Below are positions 35,803-48,100 of a DNA stretch of 64,000 nucleotides, piece after piece. Position 1 is the first letter of the stretch. Each line of letters starts with the position of its first letter. This stretch comes from Dermacentor variabilis (lineage: Eukaryota; Arthropoda; Arachnida; Ixodida; Ixodidae). The notes under the pieces were generated by a model. The model was not told the origin of the DNA, did no database searches, and saw only the letters and a program-made list of their open reading frames with translations. Location: assembly GCF_050947875.1 (NCBI RefSeq), contig NC_134569.1, positions 208,823,627 through 208,887,626 of the forward strand, written 5' to 3'. The position numbers were made by a program, and so were the translations under genes.

Positions 35803-37585
35803 CAAATCTCTCAAGATTCCGTAGCGCCAGGTCGTATCGTACGCCTTCTCCATATCGAGGAATATCGATAAGAAGAACTGTTTGTGTACAAACGCGTCAC
35901 GAATATGTCCTTCAATACGTACAAGATGGCCGGTTGTGCAGCGCCCTTCTCGGAAGCCACACTGATAGGGATCAAGCAATTTGTTTTGTTCAAGGAAATG
36001 GATGAGACGCCGATTTATCATTTTTTCAAATACCTTGCACATGCAGCTTGTGAGGGCTATCGGGCGGTAACTTGCCACTGAAGAAGGGTCTTTCCCTTGT
36101 TTCAAAACAGGGACCACAATGGCTTCTTTCCATGCCGTTGGAAGGTACCCTGCGTCCCAGATGGTGTTGAAAAGTGTAAGTAATGTTACTTGCGTGTCAT
36201 TGTGTAAGTTTTTGAGCATTTCGTACATGATTCTATCAGAGCCCGGTGCAGAGCTTTTGCATGCGCTCAAGGCAGCTCTCAACTCGGCAATGCTAAAAGG
36301 ACAGTTGTATGGTTGATTCTGTTGACATTTTCTCATGAGTGGCTTACATTCTTCTATTTGTTTATATTTCAGAAAGGATTGCGAGTAATGGTTGGCACTT
36401 GACACGCTCTCAAAGTGCGCCCCAAGTGAGTCCGCCTGATCTTGTAGGGTATCGCCTTCTGTGTTTACCAAAGGGAGTCCATGTGCATGTCGGCCTCTTA
36501 TCCTATTGACCCTGTTCCAGGCTTTCGCTTCATCTCTGAACGAGTTAATACTCGATAGAAACTTCTGCCAACTTTCTCGTCTGGCCTGTCGGCGGGCTCG
36601 CCTACCTTCGGATTTTACTTTTTTAAAGTTGTCTAGATTCTCTGCAGTGGGAGAAGCGCGTAGCAACCCCCACGCCCTGTTCTGTTTTTTACGAGCGATC
36701 CTACAATCGTCGTTCCACCATGGGACACGCCGTTTGCAGGCCAAGCCTTTTACTTCTGATATGCATTTAAATGCGACATCTAATATGAATGCTGTGAAAA
36801 ACTCGACTGCAGCGTCAATTCCTAACGAAGACAGGTCAGCCCATGAGATACTAGTTAGAGATCGAAATTTCTCCCAATCAGCTGTCTCAATCTTCCACCT
36901 AGGAGCGTGTGGCGGATATTCGTTTTCTTTATGTGATCTTAGCAGTATAGGGAAGTGGTCGCTACCGTAAGGGTTGTCGGTAACTTCCCATTCAAGTTCA
37001 GGCAGTACAGACGGAGAGACTATACTAAGATCTATTGACGAAAAGGATCGGTTTGCAAGAGAGTAATATGTGGGTTCTTTCTTATTGAGAAGGCACGCTC
37101 CAGAAGAAAAAAGGAACTGTTCAACAAGGCGACCTCGCGCATCTATACGAGAGTCGCCCCACACGGAGCTGTGCGCATTGAAATCGCCAAGAACAGCATA
37201 AGGTTCTGGCAATTGATCGATCAAGGAGTGAAATTCATGTTTGTTCAGTTGGTAATGCGGGGGGTATGTAAAGGGAGCAAATGGTGAGGAGTTTGTTTAG
37301 TAGGACAACTCGAACCGCCACTGCTTCAAGGGGCGTTTGTAGCTGTAAAGGTTGACACGCAATACTTCTATGAGTAAGAATCGCAACACCACCCGATGAT
37401 GCGACGGCATCATCGCGATCTTTGCGGAACGTACCATACGTACGGAGAAAGTTTGTGTGTTTAGATTTTAAGTGTGTTTCCTGTAAACACAGCACTTTTG
37501 GATTGTGTTGGTGGATGACTTCTTGTACATCATCAAGATTTCTGAGAAGACCTCTGACATTCCATTGTATGATTAGTGTATCCAT
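35803..37585 (-). pseudogene. LINE ORF2, upstream copy (endonuclease and first half of RT)
   Basis: Starts MDTLIIQWNVRGLLRNLDDV at 37585, the usual APE-type endonuclease opening (QWNxRGL), then LCLQETHLK. A frameshift near 37240 leads to LPEPYAVLGDFNAHSSVWGD and GSDHFPILL, the catalytic His block. RT motifs follow up to RWRYGILRDLSE, where identity to the family ends and the downstream copy begins. It therefore lacks the YVDD box. Microhomology GTCAGAA spans the junction (about 35788-35803). Confidence 0.88.
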
Positions 37586-37631
37586 GTTTAAAGTGAATTG
37601 GTGCTGTGTTTACGGAAGCGGAAGTGATGCC

Positions 37632-38929
37632 TTAGATTACAGAGCTCTTGCGAGGCCCTGTAATCGGGGTTCTGCCTTTTTTGGAGCGTTCGAGGGAGCC
37701 TCGCCGCTCCTTAGGCGCTTGGTGCGCCGTGAGGATAGGTGTTGTGTCCATTGCCTCTTGTGAGGCGCCGGACACGCGCTCTTGAGAGCGAGAAGTTTTT
37801 CGGGAGAGTCTCACCTCGGAAGGCGAGACCCCTGCACCCACCAGCCCGGAGGTCGATGGGGCTCCCTGAGGGATTTGGCTGCGCCGGCTGTTGCCAGCAC
37901 TGGAAGGGGCCGTGGAGGTTGGGGCAGCCTCAACTGCGCCCACCTTCGGGGTCGATGGCCCCGTCTGCTGTGTTGGCGTAGCAGCGTCAGCTGCAGCCGC
38001 CGGGGGGGGGGCGGATGGCGTCACTGCCGCCCCACTGGGTGTGGGTCGGACAGCCGCCGCAGACCGTTGTGGCGCTGCCCCCTGACGCGCCACATCGGCA
38101 AAGGTGTGCTTTGGCAGGAAGGATACCCGCCTGCGTGCTTCTTTGAAACTTATGTTTTCTTTTACTTTGATCGTTACAATCTTTCTCTTTTTTCCAAGAT
38201 GGGCACGACCGCGAGTACGCGGCGTGCACCCCATCGCAGTTCACACAGTGGAGAGTGTTTTCACATGATTCAGCGGAGTGCTCATGAGCACTGCATTTTG
38301 CACAGGTTTGGCGGCCGCGGCAGTTCGATGAGCGGTGGCCAAATCGCTGCCATTTAAAACATCCCAGAGGGTTTGGGACATATGGTCTGACCCGGAGCTT
38401 CACATATCCTGTCTCAATACTCTCAGGGAGCACACTTGAACCAAAGGTGAGAATTAGATGTTTTGTTTTGATTTCTTTTCCATCGCGCCTTAGCAGAATT
38501 CTCTTAACATTGATTACGTTTTGATCGCTCCAGCCTTCTAATAGTTCAGCGTCCGTAAGTTCCATCAGGTCATCATCCGAAACTACACCACGGGTGGTGT
38601 TCATCGTGCGGTGCGGGGTTACTGTTACTGGGACATCTCCAAATGATAGAAGGTTAGGCAATTTCTCGTGTTGTTTTTTTGTCGCGGAGCTCCAAAAGGA
38701 GATCACCGCTAGCCATCTTTGATGCTTTATATCCTGGTCCAAATGCCTGAGTTAGAGTTTTTGAAACAACAAAAGGCGAGATTGTTCGTGCTAGTTTTCC
38801 TTGTTTTTCAGAATGGATTACATGAAATCGCGGGAAAGTTTCTTTTTGGCGTCCAAAAAATTCAAAGATTTCTTCGGTGCGCCCCCTTTGCAGAGAGCGA
38901 TCAGATAGTGGAGGGAAAGAACTAGCCAT
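37632..38929 (-). pseudogene. LINE ORF1 (zinc-knuckle nucleic-acid-binding protein), frameshifted
   Basis: The probable start is MASSFPPLSDRSLQRG at 38929. The frame shifts near 38690 and again near 38170. The three knuckles align with those of the intact ORF1 at 42811-44106, but the first has Trp for the second Cys (CFKWQRFGH), which should disrupt it. The C-terminus is Pro/Ala/Ser-rich and ends TGPRKSSVI. ORF1 proteins of this group bind the element RNA. Confidence 0.85.
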
Positions 38930-39934
38930 AAGTGGGCGTGTATTTTTCGGCAGTAGCGCCAGCCACCCACCATGGAGCCCAACAAGGGGACGCTGCAGGG
39001 CCTGTAAAACAGGGCCTACAAGCGCCAGCTGTACGCTACCGCTATAACCCAATATGATATAACCAAGGTTGGCTACTCACACAAGGTTAACCCTTGCTGC
39101 CAGGAAGGTCGGAAGTAATAAAGAAATGAGAAGGAGACAGGAAAGGTGGAAAGTAAGGAAAAGACGAAGGTTGTAGGGAGAGAGAGACAGGAAAAGGCAA
39201 CTACAGATTCCCCCCGGGTGGGTCAGTCCGGGTGTGCCGTTATGTGAAGCAGAGGCCAAAGGGGTGTGTTGCCTCCGCCGGGGGGCCTTAAAGGTCCAAA
39301 CACCCAGCATCAGCTCAACCCCCAGGATCCCCCTTTCCCCAGACACGGCTAAGCCGCGCACGGCTACACGCGGGAGGGTCCAACCCTCGTGTGCTCGGGT
39401 ACGTGGTGTCGCAACACACCAAACGCCTGCTGACGCAGACGCCCCTGCGGGACCACATACACAAGCAACATTTTCATAGTTAGCATAGTCTTTAATAGGT
39501 ACTGATACCTTCAATTTAGAAAGCCCTGTATATTGGGCCCCATCAAACTAATTTCATAAAAGGTTTGTCAAGGTAGAAGCATAGAACTTTATAGTCATTA
39601 GAAGACAGGTGAAATGAGTTAATTATTGCAATTACTGAAAATTAAATTTTAGACAGCTCATCCCAATGAGAAATTGATGCAAGCAGTTTGTACATGACAT
39701 GTCACATAAGCATTTAGATAAAAATAGGGATTAGAGAAAACCTTCCCTTGGAGGTTCATTAGTGCAAGCAGCCATGCCCTCGAGGAGACATAACTTCTTT
39801 TGCTGTAGGCAGAAAGAGGCTCGAGTATTTTATTGATACATATATGTGCCCATGCATATATGTTATCTCTGTTGTAAACCTTTTTTTCATGTACATGCAA
39901 GATGTGTTTATAACATCTCATTGTGCACAAAATT

Positions 39935-40122
39935 TGCGTAATAATTTAAAGACCGCGATTTTGTAGCGATGCTATTCCTTTTCGCTATTCGTTAGTAGTC
40001 TGACCGACGCCCCGGCCCGTGCTACGTACTGCAACTGCCGGCCGTTAGCGGTGGGCGAGAAGAGTGATATAGAATTGAGGGGTAAGTAACGCTACAAAAT
40101 CGGTCTTTTAAATTATTACGCA
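39935..40122. mobile_element. MITE, 188 bp, terminal inverted repeats of about 33 bp
   Basis: The left end TGCGTAATAATTTAAAGACC pairs with the complement of the right end (TTTAAATTATTACGCA); similarity continues through GATTTTGTAGCG. The inside is GC-richer and has no frame. No convincing target duplication was found, so the superfamily is unknown. Confidence 0.78.
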
Positions 40123-42810
40123 CTGCCGTAACCTACGATTGCAAGAGCTGACATCTCGTTATTAAGATTTGGTTGGTCTGTGTTTCTTAAAGGCCGGCAT
40201 CTGATTGAAATGTCTAGATTAAAAATAAACCTCGTTATGGTAATATCGGCCTATATACGCTCTGTAACATAGAAGACAAATACGCGAAGACACTCAAGAA
40301 CATAAACAATACACACAGGTTCTCGCGACGCGGACCTCCAAACCGAACTGTATACATACAAAAACCTTGATACAAGCTTCTATCTGCTTAAGCGTCAAAC
40401 ATAGCAATCGTGTGTCAACGCGCGAAGCCCATGATACATCGACGTATACATTACACATGTACTGTACTTGCGGGAATGCCTATATAGCGAATAACTTCTT
40501 GCCAGGAAACTACCGAACGAACAGCAACTTTCAATGTGTTTTCATAATTGTGTGCCCATTCAGGCATAGCAATCAAGGCGGGTAGCAGAATGCAAGTACG
40601 CTGTAACATCAGAGGAAGCTTTCGTGAAATTGCTAGCTAAATGTGCACAGCAACATGGCTAACATACGATAGGAAAGCGCTTTGCTCTAGCTAGTTACAC
40701 AACGCTCATTACGTAAATCATAAGCTTCAAGAATGCGCGCAAGCGCCAAACTTGCTTACCTTTCAAGACTTGGCAAACGCTCCTTCGTCTAACAGGTACA
40801 ATCGCCCAATTTTTTAACCTGAACGCGCGAGCATCGACCGGCCAGTCGATAAGCGCCGTATAACGGAGTACAGCGGCGAAGTGTGCGAGAATACGCGCGT
40901 GCGCGCAATGCACAGTCCAATGCAGCTTCCCTCTGCCAGGCTGTTCCGGCAACCGGACCCCACCCCACCTGCTTTTTTGTCCTTTATCGCCTTTCCTTCT
41001 GTTTTCTGCACGCCACTGACAAAGGATTAGAAAAGGCAACGTGGTACCGCCTTCTTTTCTGTAGGAGAGGGAAGTGTGAATTGATAAGTGAAAGAATCCG
41101 ATCAGATGTCATTGCTATCGCGCTTCACAGTATATAAGGCCTTGCATCCGCTTTCTGGAGTGTTTGCTTCACGCAGCATCAACAATGCCTCCTCGGGTGC
41201 CAGAGGAAAAGAGAGTAGCTGCAGTACGCATGTCTTTGAGCGGCACATCCCAAAGACAGATCGCGATGGCTTTGGATTTACATGTAGCGACAGTGAACAG
41301 GATAATTTGCGCGTTTAGAGACGAAGGGCGCATAGGTGATGCAGCAAGGAACTGCGTTCGGAAGACGACCGCAGAAGAGGATGCCGCCTTGGTTCTCGTC
41401 GCCGAGACTAATCCCTTCATGACGGCTGGCCAGGTTAGAGATGCGGTTGGCCTCGATGTCAGCGAAGAATTGGTGAGAAAACGGCTTTTGGAAGAAGGCC
41501 TGAAGAATCGAAGTGCTGCCCAAAAGCCGCTTCTTTCCGACACAGCGAAAGCAAAAAGACTGGATTTTGCACAGGCCCATCTGCACTGGACAGCAGATGA
41601 CTGGCACAATGTCGTCTTTACCGACGAGTCCACATTCTGTACGCAGTGGGACCAAAAACGCAAAGTATACAGACCAGACCTAACGAGGTTCGTTTCTTCC
41701 TATTATGAATATTTAGTTAGTTTGTGCCTGTTTCTATTTTCAAAAATTTATTCCTGTGAGCCTTTTCTTGTTATTGTTAATTTAAGATACGTTTGTGGTG
41801 TAAATTGCCGCAATTTTAAATTGACTTATTGTTCTCCTCTCTTGTAGGTATGACCCCCGATACGTCCACCAAGTAAGAGCCAGTGGACGCAAAAGCATCA
41901 ACGTTTGGGGGATTGTAACCAAAGAGGGCCTTGGACCACTACACAGAATACAGGGCCGATTTTGTACCGCCTCCTACATTAATATCGTCGAACAGGTGCT
42001 CCTGCCTCATGTGCTCGACGGTCCTTTCAATGACGGCTGCTTCATCCTACAGCAGGACTTGTCCCCCGTGCACACGTCTCGCGCTGCCAAAGGCCGCCTG
42101 GAAGAACTCGGAATCATGACCATTGACTGGCCGCCACAAGGAGCGGACATGAATGTAATTGAAAACGTGTGGGGCCTAATGAAAAAGAACTTATCAAAAA
42201 TGGGGCTTCACAACGTGAGCTGCGATGAACTATGGCGCAAAGTTGAAGCCGAATGGGAGCTGTTGAAAATCGACCACGACCTCGTACCCCGCAGGGGCGT
42301 CTGCGCAAGCAGGCGTTTGGTGTGTTGCGACACCACGTACCCGAGCACACGAGGGTTGGACCCTCCCGCGTGTAGCCGTGCGCGGCTTAGCCGTGTCCGG
42401 GGAAAGGGGGATCCTGGGGGTTGAGCCGATGCCGGGTGTTTGGACCTTTAAGGCCCCCCGGCGGAGGCAACACACCTCTTTGGCCTCTGCTTCACGTAGA
42501 CGGCACCCCCGGACTGACCCACCCGGGGGAAATCGGTAGTTGCCTTTTCCTGTCTCTCTCTCCCTATTACCTTCGTCTTTCCCTTACTTTCCGCCTTTCC
42601 TGTCTCCTTCTCATTTCTTTATTACTTCCGACCTTCCTGGCAGCAAGGGTTAACCTTGTGTGAGTAGCCAACCTTGGTTATGTCATATTGGGTTATAGTG
42701 GCAACGTACAGCTGGCGTTTGCAGGCCCTGTTTTTCAGGCCCTGCAGCGTCCCCTTGTTGGACTCCATGGTGGGTGGCTGGCGTTGCTGCCGAAAACTAC
42801 ACGTCCGCAC

Positions 42811-44106
42811 ATGGCTACTTCCTTCCCTTCACTACCTGATCGCCCTCAGAAAAGAGGGCGCACCGATGAAGTCTTTCAATTTTTTGGCCGCCAAAAAGAA
42901 TCGTTCCCGCGTTTCCATGTTATCCATTCTGCAAAACCAGATAAACCAGTAAGAACTATCTCACCCTTCCTTGTTTCGAAGTCATTGACTGAAGCCTTTG
43001 GTCCTGGATATAAGGCGTCGAGGATGGCAAGCGGGGATCTCCTCTTGGAGCTCCGCGATCAAAAACAATATGAAAAATTGTCAACACTAGTGTCATTTGG
43101 GGAAACCCAGATAATTATAACCCCGCACCGCACGATGAACACCACCCGTGGTGTTGTCTCTGACGATGACTTGATGGAGCTCACTGAGGCTGAACTCTTG
43201 GAGGGCTTCAGTGACCAGAATGTTATAAATGTTAAACGAATTAAGATGAGGCGAGATGGAAAAGAGATCAAGACGAAACACCTGATACTCACTTTCGGCT
43301 CTAGTGTCCTTCCCGAGTCCATCGAGGCTGGTTATATCAAACTTCGTGTTCGACCATACGTTCCCAATCCTCTCAGATGCTTTAAGTGCCAACGTTTCGG
43401 CCACAGTTCACAGAACTGTCGAGGCCGGCTGACTTGTGCCAAGTGCAGTGACAATGAACACTCCTCCGAAACGTGCCAGAACACCCCACACTGTGTCAAC
43501 TGTGATGGCGAGCATGCCGCATACTCGCGCGCCTGCCCGTCCTGGAAAAAAGAAAAAGAGATTGTGACAATCAAAGTCAAAGAAAATATATCTTTCAAGG
43601 AGGCACGTAGGCGGGTGTCATACCTGTCTAAGAGCAGCTTTGCCGATGTGGCGCGTAAGGGGGCAGCGTCACAAAGGCCTCCGGCGGCTGTCCGACCCAC
43701 AGGCAGTGAGTCGGCAGCTACGCCATCTGCCCCCGCGGCGGTTGCAGCTAGCGCTGCTCCGTCAACACAGCAGAGGGGACCATCGACCCCGAAGGTGGGC
43801 ACAGCCGAGGCTGCGCCAACATCCCCGGCCCCTCCCAGCGCTGGCAACAGCCGGCGCAGCCAAATCCCGCAGGGTGCCCCATCGACCTCCGGGCTGGTGG
43901 GCGCAGGGGTCTTGCCCTCCAAGGCGGGACCCTCTCAGGAAACTTCTCGCTCGCAAGAGCAGGTGTCCGGCGCCTCACAAGAGGCAATGGACACTACACC
44001 TATTCTCAAGGCGCACCAAGCGCCTAAGGAGCGGCGAGGCTCCCTCGAACGCTCCAGAAAGGGCAGAACCCCCGTTACAGGGCCTCGAAAGAGCTCTGTA
44101 ACCTAA
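42811..44106 (+). CDS. LINE ORF1 protein, intact, with three zinc knuckles
   Basis: About 431 residues from MATSFPSLPDRPQKRG (the frame is open from 42688, so a longer form is possible). It has an N-terminal region with a likely RRM-like fold (MASGDLLLELRD, later RTMNTTRGVVSDDDLMEL), then three Cys/His knuckles in a row. These are CFKCQRFGHSSQNC, CAKCSDNEHSSETC (both CX2CX4HX4C) and CVNCDGEHAAYSRAC (CX2CX3HX6C). A basic stretch and a Pro/Ala/Ser-rich, probably disordered C-terminus follow. ORF1 of I- and Jockey-type LINEs binds its own RNA and acts as a chaperone during insertion. It stops about 50 bases before the ORF2 start. All zinc ligands are present. Confidence 0.88.
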   Translation: MATSFPSLPDRPQKRGRTDEVFQFFGRQKESFPRFHVIHSAKPDKPVRTISPFLVSKSLTEAFGPGYKASRMASGDLLLELRDQKQYEKLSTLVSFGETQIIITPHRTMNTTRGVVSDDDLMELTEAELLEGFSDQNVINVKRIKMRRDGKEIKTKHLILTFGSSVLPESIEAGYIKLRVRPYVPNPLRCFKCQRFGHSSQNCRGRLTCAKCSDNEHSSETCQNTPHCVNCDGEHAAYSRACPSWKKEKEIVTIKVKENISFKEARRRVSYLSKSSFADVARKGAASQRPPAAVRPTGSESAATPSAPAAVAASAAPSTQQRGPSTPKVGTAEAAPTSPAPPSAGNSRRSQIPQGAPSTSGLVGAGVLPSKAGPSQETSRSQEQVSGASQEAMDTTPILKAHQAPKERRGSLERSRKGRTPVTGPRKSSVT

Positions 44107-44155
44107 GCGGCATCACCTCAATTTCCGTAAACACAGCACAAATTTTTCTTTAAAT

Positions 44156-45105
44156 ATGGATACACAAATCATTCAATGGAATGTCAGAGGTCTTCTTAGG
44201 AATCTCGATGACGTGCAAGAACTTATCCATAAACACAATCCGAAAGTGCTGTGTTTACAGGAAACACACTTAAAACCAAAACACACAAATTTTCTTCGAC
44301 AACACGTTACTATTCGCAAAGATCGCGATGATGCTCTCGCATCATCGGGCGGTGTTGCAATTATAATTCAAAAAAGCATAGCCTGTCAACGTTTGCAGCT
44401 ACGAACGGCCCTTGAGGCAGTGGCGGTTCGAGTCATTCTGCTAAACAAGCTTATCACTATTTGCTCACTTTATATACCCCCACATTATAAACTAAGCAAA
44501 CATGAATTTCAGTCCTTTATTGATGAATTGCCAGAACCAAGTTTTTATCAAGTATTAACTCGTTTAGGGATGAGGCCAAAGCCTGGAACAGAGTAAATAG
44601 GATTAGAGGGCGGCAAACACATTCACTCCCCCTGGTAAACACACAGCGAGATACACTGCAAGACCAGGCCGACTCACTTGGGGAATATTTTGAGAGCGTG
44701 TCAAGTCCAACAAATTACACACAATCCTTTCTCAAACACAAAGAAACAGAAGAACGTAAGCCATTACCAAGAAAAGGTCGAGAGAATGAGCCTTACAACC
44801 GTCCCTTTAGCATTGCCGAGCTAAGAGCTGCCTTGATCACATGCAAGAGCTCTGCACCAGGACCTGACAGAATCATGTACGACATAATTAAGAACGTACA
44901 CACTGATACACAATTGACTTTACTTGCACTTTTTAACACTATTTGGGCTGCTGGATATCTTCCACTTGCATGGAGAGAAGCGATTGTGATTCCCATTCTG
45001 AAGCAAGGTAAAGATCCTTCGTTGGCGTCCAGTTACCGCCCGATAGCCCTCACAAGTTGCATTTGTAAGCTGTTTGAGAAAATGGTTAATCGGCGACTCA
45101 TACAT
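44156..45105 (+). pseudogene. LINE ORF2, first (scrambled) copy: endonuclease N-half joined to an RT piece
   Basis: Starts MDTQIIQWNVRGLLRNLDDV. The endonuclease frame is normal through LCLQETHLK to DELPEP at 44538, then jumps to sequence lying 637 bases further on in the normal order. That reads out of frame to a stop at 44596. The RT segment is open in another frame (ELRAALITCKSSAPGPDR, SSYRPIALTSCICKLFEKM) to NRRLIH, where at 45105 the sequence jumps back to the endonuclease. This copy cannot make an enzyme, and it supplies the only endonuclease N-terminus in this LINE. Confidence 0.88.
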
Positions 45106-45107
45106 AC

Positions 45108-48100
45108 AACACGTTACTATTCGCAAAGATCGCGATGATGCTCTCGCATCATCGGGCGGTGTTGCAATTATAATTCAAAAAAGCATAGCCTGTCAACGTT
45201 TGCAGCTACGAACGGCCCTTGAGGCAGTGGCGGTTCGAGTCATTCTGCTAAACAAGCTTATCACTATTTGCTCACTTTATATACCCCCACATTATAAACT
45301 AAGCAAACATGAATTTCAGTCCTTTATTGATGAATTGCCAGAACCCTACGTTGTTCTTGGCGATTTCAATGCACATAACTACCTGTGGGGCGACCCTCGT
45401 ATAGATGCGCGAGGACGTCTTCTCGAACAGTTCCTCTTTTCTTCTCGTGCTTGTCTGTTGAATAAAAAGGAACACACATATTACTCTCTTGCAAATAGAA
45501 CCTATTCTTCCATAGACCTAAGCATAGTCTCCCCGTCTGTACTGCCTGAACTTGAATGGGAAGTTACCGACAACCCTTACGGCAGCGACCACTTCCCTAT
45601 ACTGCTAAGATCACCGAAAGAAAATGAATATCCACCACACGCTCCTAGATGGAAGGTTGAGACAGCTGATTGGGAGAAATTTCGATCTCTGTCTAGTATC
45701 TCATGGGCTGACTTGTCTCCGTTAGGAATTGATGCTACAGTCGAGTTCTTTACAGCATTCATCATAGATGTCACATCTAAATGCATATCCGAAGTGAGTG
45801 GTCTGGCATGCAAAAGACGTGTGCCGTGGTGGAACAGCGAATGTAGGATCGCCCGTAAGAATCAGAACAAGGCGTGGGGGTTGCTACGCGCTTCTCCCAC
45901 TGCAGAGAATCTTATGAACTTTAAAAAAATAAAGTCCCAAGGCAGGCGAACCCGCCGACAGGCCAGAAGAGAAAGCTGGCACAAGTTTTTATCAAGTATT
46001 AACTCGTTTAGGGATGAGGCCAAAGCCTGGAACAGAGTAAATAGGATTAGAGGGCGGCAAACACATTCACTCCCCCTGGTAAACACACAGCGAGATACAC
46101 TGCAAGACCAGGCCGACTCACTTGGGGAATATTTTGAGAGCGTGTCAAGTCCAACAAATTACACACAATCCTTTCTCAAACACAAAGAAACAGAAGAACG
46201 TAAGCCATTACCAAGAAAAGGTCGAGAGAATGAGCCTTACAACCGTCCCTTTAGCATTGCCGAGCTAAGAGCTGCCTTGATCACATGCAAGAGCTCTGCA
46301 CCAGGACCTGACAGAATCATGTACGACATAATTAAGAACGTACACACTGATACACAATTGACTTTACTTGCACTTTTTAACACTATTTGGGCTGCTGGAT
46401 ATCTTCCACTTGCATGGAGAGAAGCGATTGTGATTCCCATTCTGAAGCAAGGTAAAGATCCTTCGTTGGCGTCCAGTTACCGCCCGATAGCCCTCACAAG
46501 TTGCATTTGTAAGCTGTTTGAGAAAATGGTTAATCGGCGACTCATACATTTCCTGGAATTAAACCAAATGCTTGATCCCTTTCAGTGTGGCTTCAGGGAA
46601 GGGCGGGCTACAATTGATCACCTTGTGCGCATGGAGGGAAACATTCGCGACGCCTTTCTACATAAGCAATATTTCTTATCCGTGTTCCTCGATATGGAGA
46701 AGGCGTACGACACAGCGTGGCGCTACGGAATCTTGAGAGACTTGTCGGGAATGGGCATCCGTGGCAATATGCTCGCCCTAATAGATAGCTATTTGTCCAA
46801 CCGTACCTTCCGAGTAAAAGTCGGTAATGCACTGTCACGTCCTTTTACGCAGGAAACTGGTGTACCCCAGGGAGGTGTGCTCAGCTGCACTCTTTTCATT
46901 GTTAAGATGAACACACTACGTGCTTCACTGCCACCGGCCATTTCTTATTCCGTATACGTCGACGATATACAAATAGGCTTTAAATCCTGCAACCTCGCAG
47001 TATGCGAGAGACAGGTACAGCAGGGCCTGAACAAGGTTTGCAAGTGGGCTGACGAAAACGGATTTAAGATCAACCCCCACAAAAGCTCTTGTGTTCTTTT
47101 TACTAGAAAGAGAGGCCTGGTTCCAGATCCTTGTGTTCAACTGAGTGGACATCAAATACCTGTCAACAAAGAACACAAATTTTTAGGTATTATACTTGAC
47201 TCGAAGCTCACTTTTATACAGCACATTAAATATCTTAAAGAAAAATGCCTAAGGACAATGAACTTGCTTAAAGTTCTATCCCACTCAACATGGGGTAGCG
47301 ACAGGAAGTGTCTGATGAATGTTTATAAGAGCCTAATTCGATCACGATTGGACTATGGTGCCGTCGTATATAACTCTGCCGCTCCGAGCGCACTAAAGAT
47401 CCTAGATCCTATCCACCATCTAGGTATCCGCTTTGCCACTGGTGCTTTCAGAACAAGCCCGATTGAAAGCTTATACGCGGAATCAAATGAATGGTCGCTC
47501 CATCTACAGAGAACTTACATCAGCCTTACATATTTCCTAAAAATACACTGCAATCATCAACATCCATGTTTTAACACTGTTAACGATATGACCTGCACTA
47601 CACTATTCCATAATCGTCCTTCTGTAAGAAAGCCTTTCTCGCTTCGAGTGAGGGAGCTTAGTGATGAGATACATGTCCCACTCCCCGAGCTTCGCCTAAT
47701 GCATCCAGCCAAGCTGCTACCTCCTTGGGAGTGGCAGCTGATACAATGCGACACATCTTTCATTCAAGTTACAAAGCACGCTCCTGAGGCCGAAATCAGA
47801 ATGCATTTCCTAGAACTCCAGCACAAGCATTCCTGTGCAGAGTTCTACACAGACGCTTCGAAGTCAAACGCCGGGGTATCCTATGCAGCCGTCGGCCCAT
47901 CCTTCTCGGAATCCGACGTACTGCATCCGGAAACAAGCATATTTACGGCTGAGGCCTACGCATTACTTTCTGCTGTGAAGCATATAAGAAAATCAAAACT
48001 TCCAAAAGCAGCGATCTATACAGACTCCCTAAGCGTCGTGAAGGCCTTGATGTCAGTCTATACACACAAAAATCCTGTACTTTGTGAACTCTACACCGTC

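Larger units (their letters stand above)
32081..39451 (-). mobile_element. I-clade-like LINE (ORF1, endonuclease, RT, RNase H), chimeric
   Basis: Flanked by the 14-bp target duplication ACCACATACACAAG (32067-32080 and 39452-39465). It reads on the minus strand: 5' end CCCGCAGGGGCG, ORF1 with zinc knuckles, ORF2, a 3' UTR matching that of the LINE at 42289-49053, and an ATC-type simple repeat instead of poly(A). RNase H plus a short 3' repeat suggests the I group. Between 35803 and about 34390 the order jumps: a first copy ends inside RT, and a second copy, about 90 percent similar by eye, restarts inside the endonuclease. Both lie within one target duplication. Confidence 0.9.

Noticed and set aside
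37782..38357. 191-residue plus-strand frame opposite LINE ORF1
   Set aside because: Antisense shadow of the Pro/Ala-rich ORF1 tail; the mirror frame appears opposite the other LINE as well.
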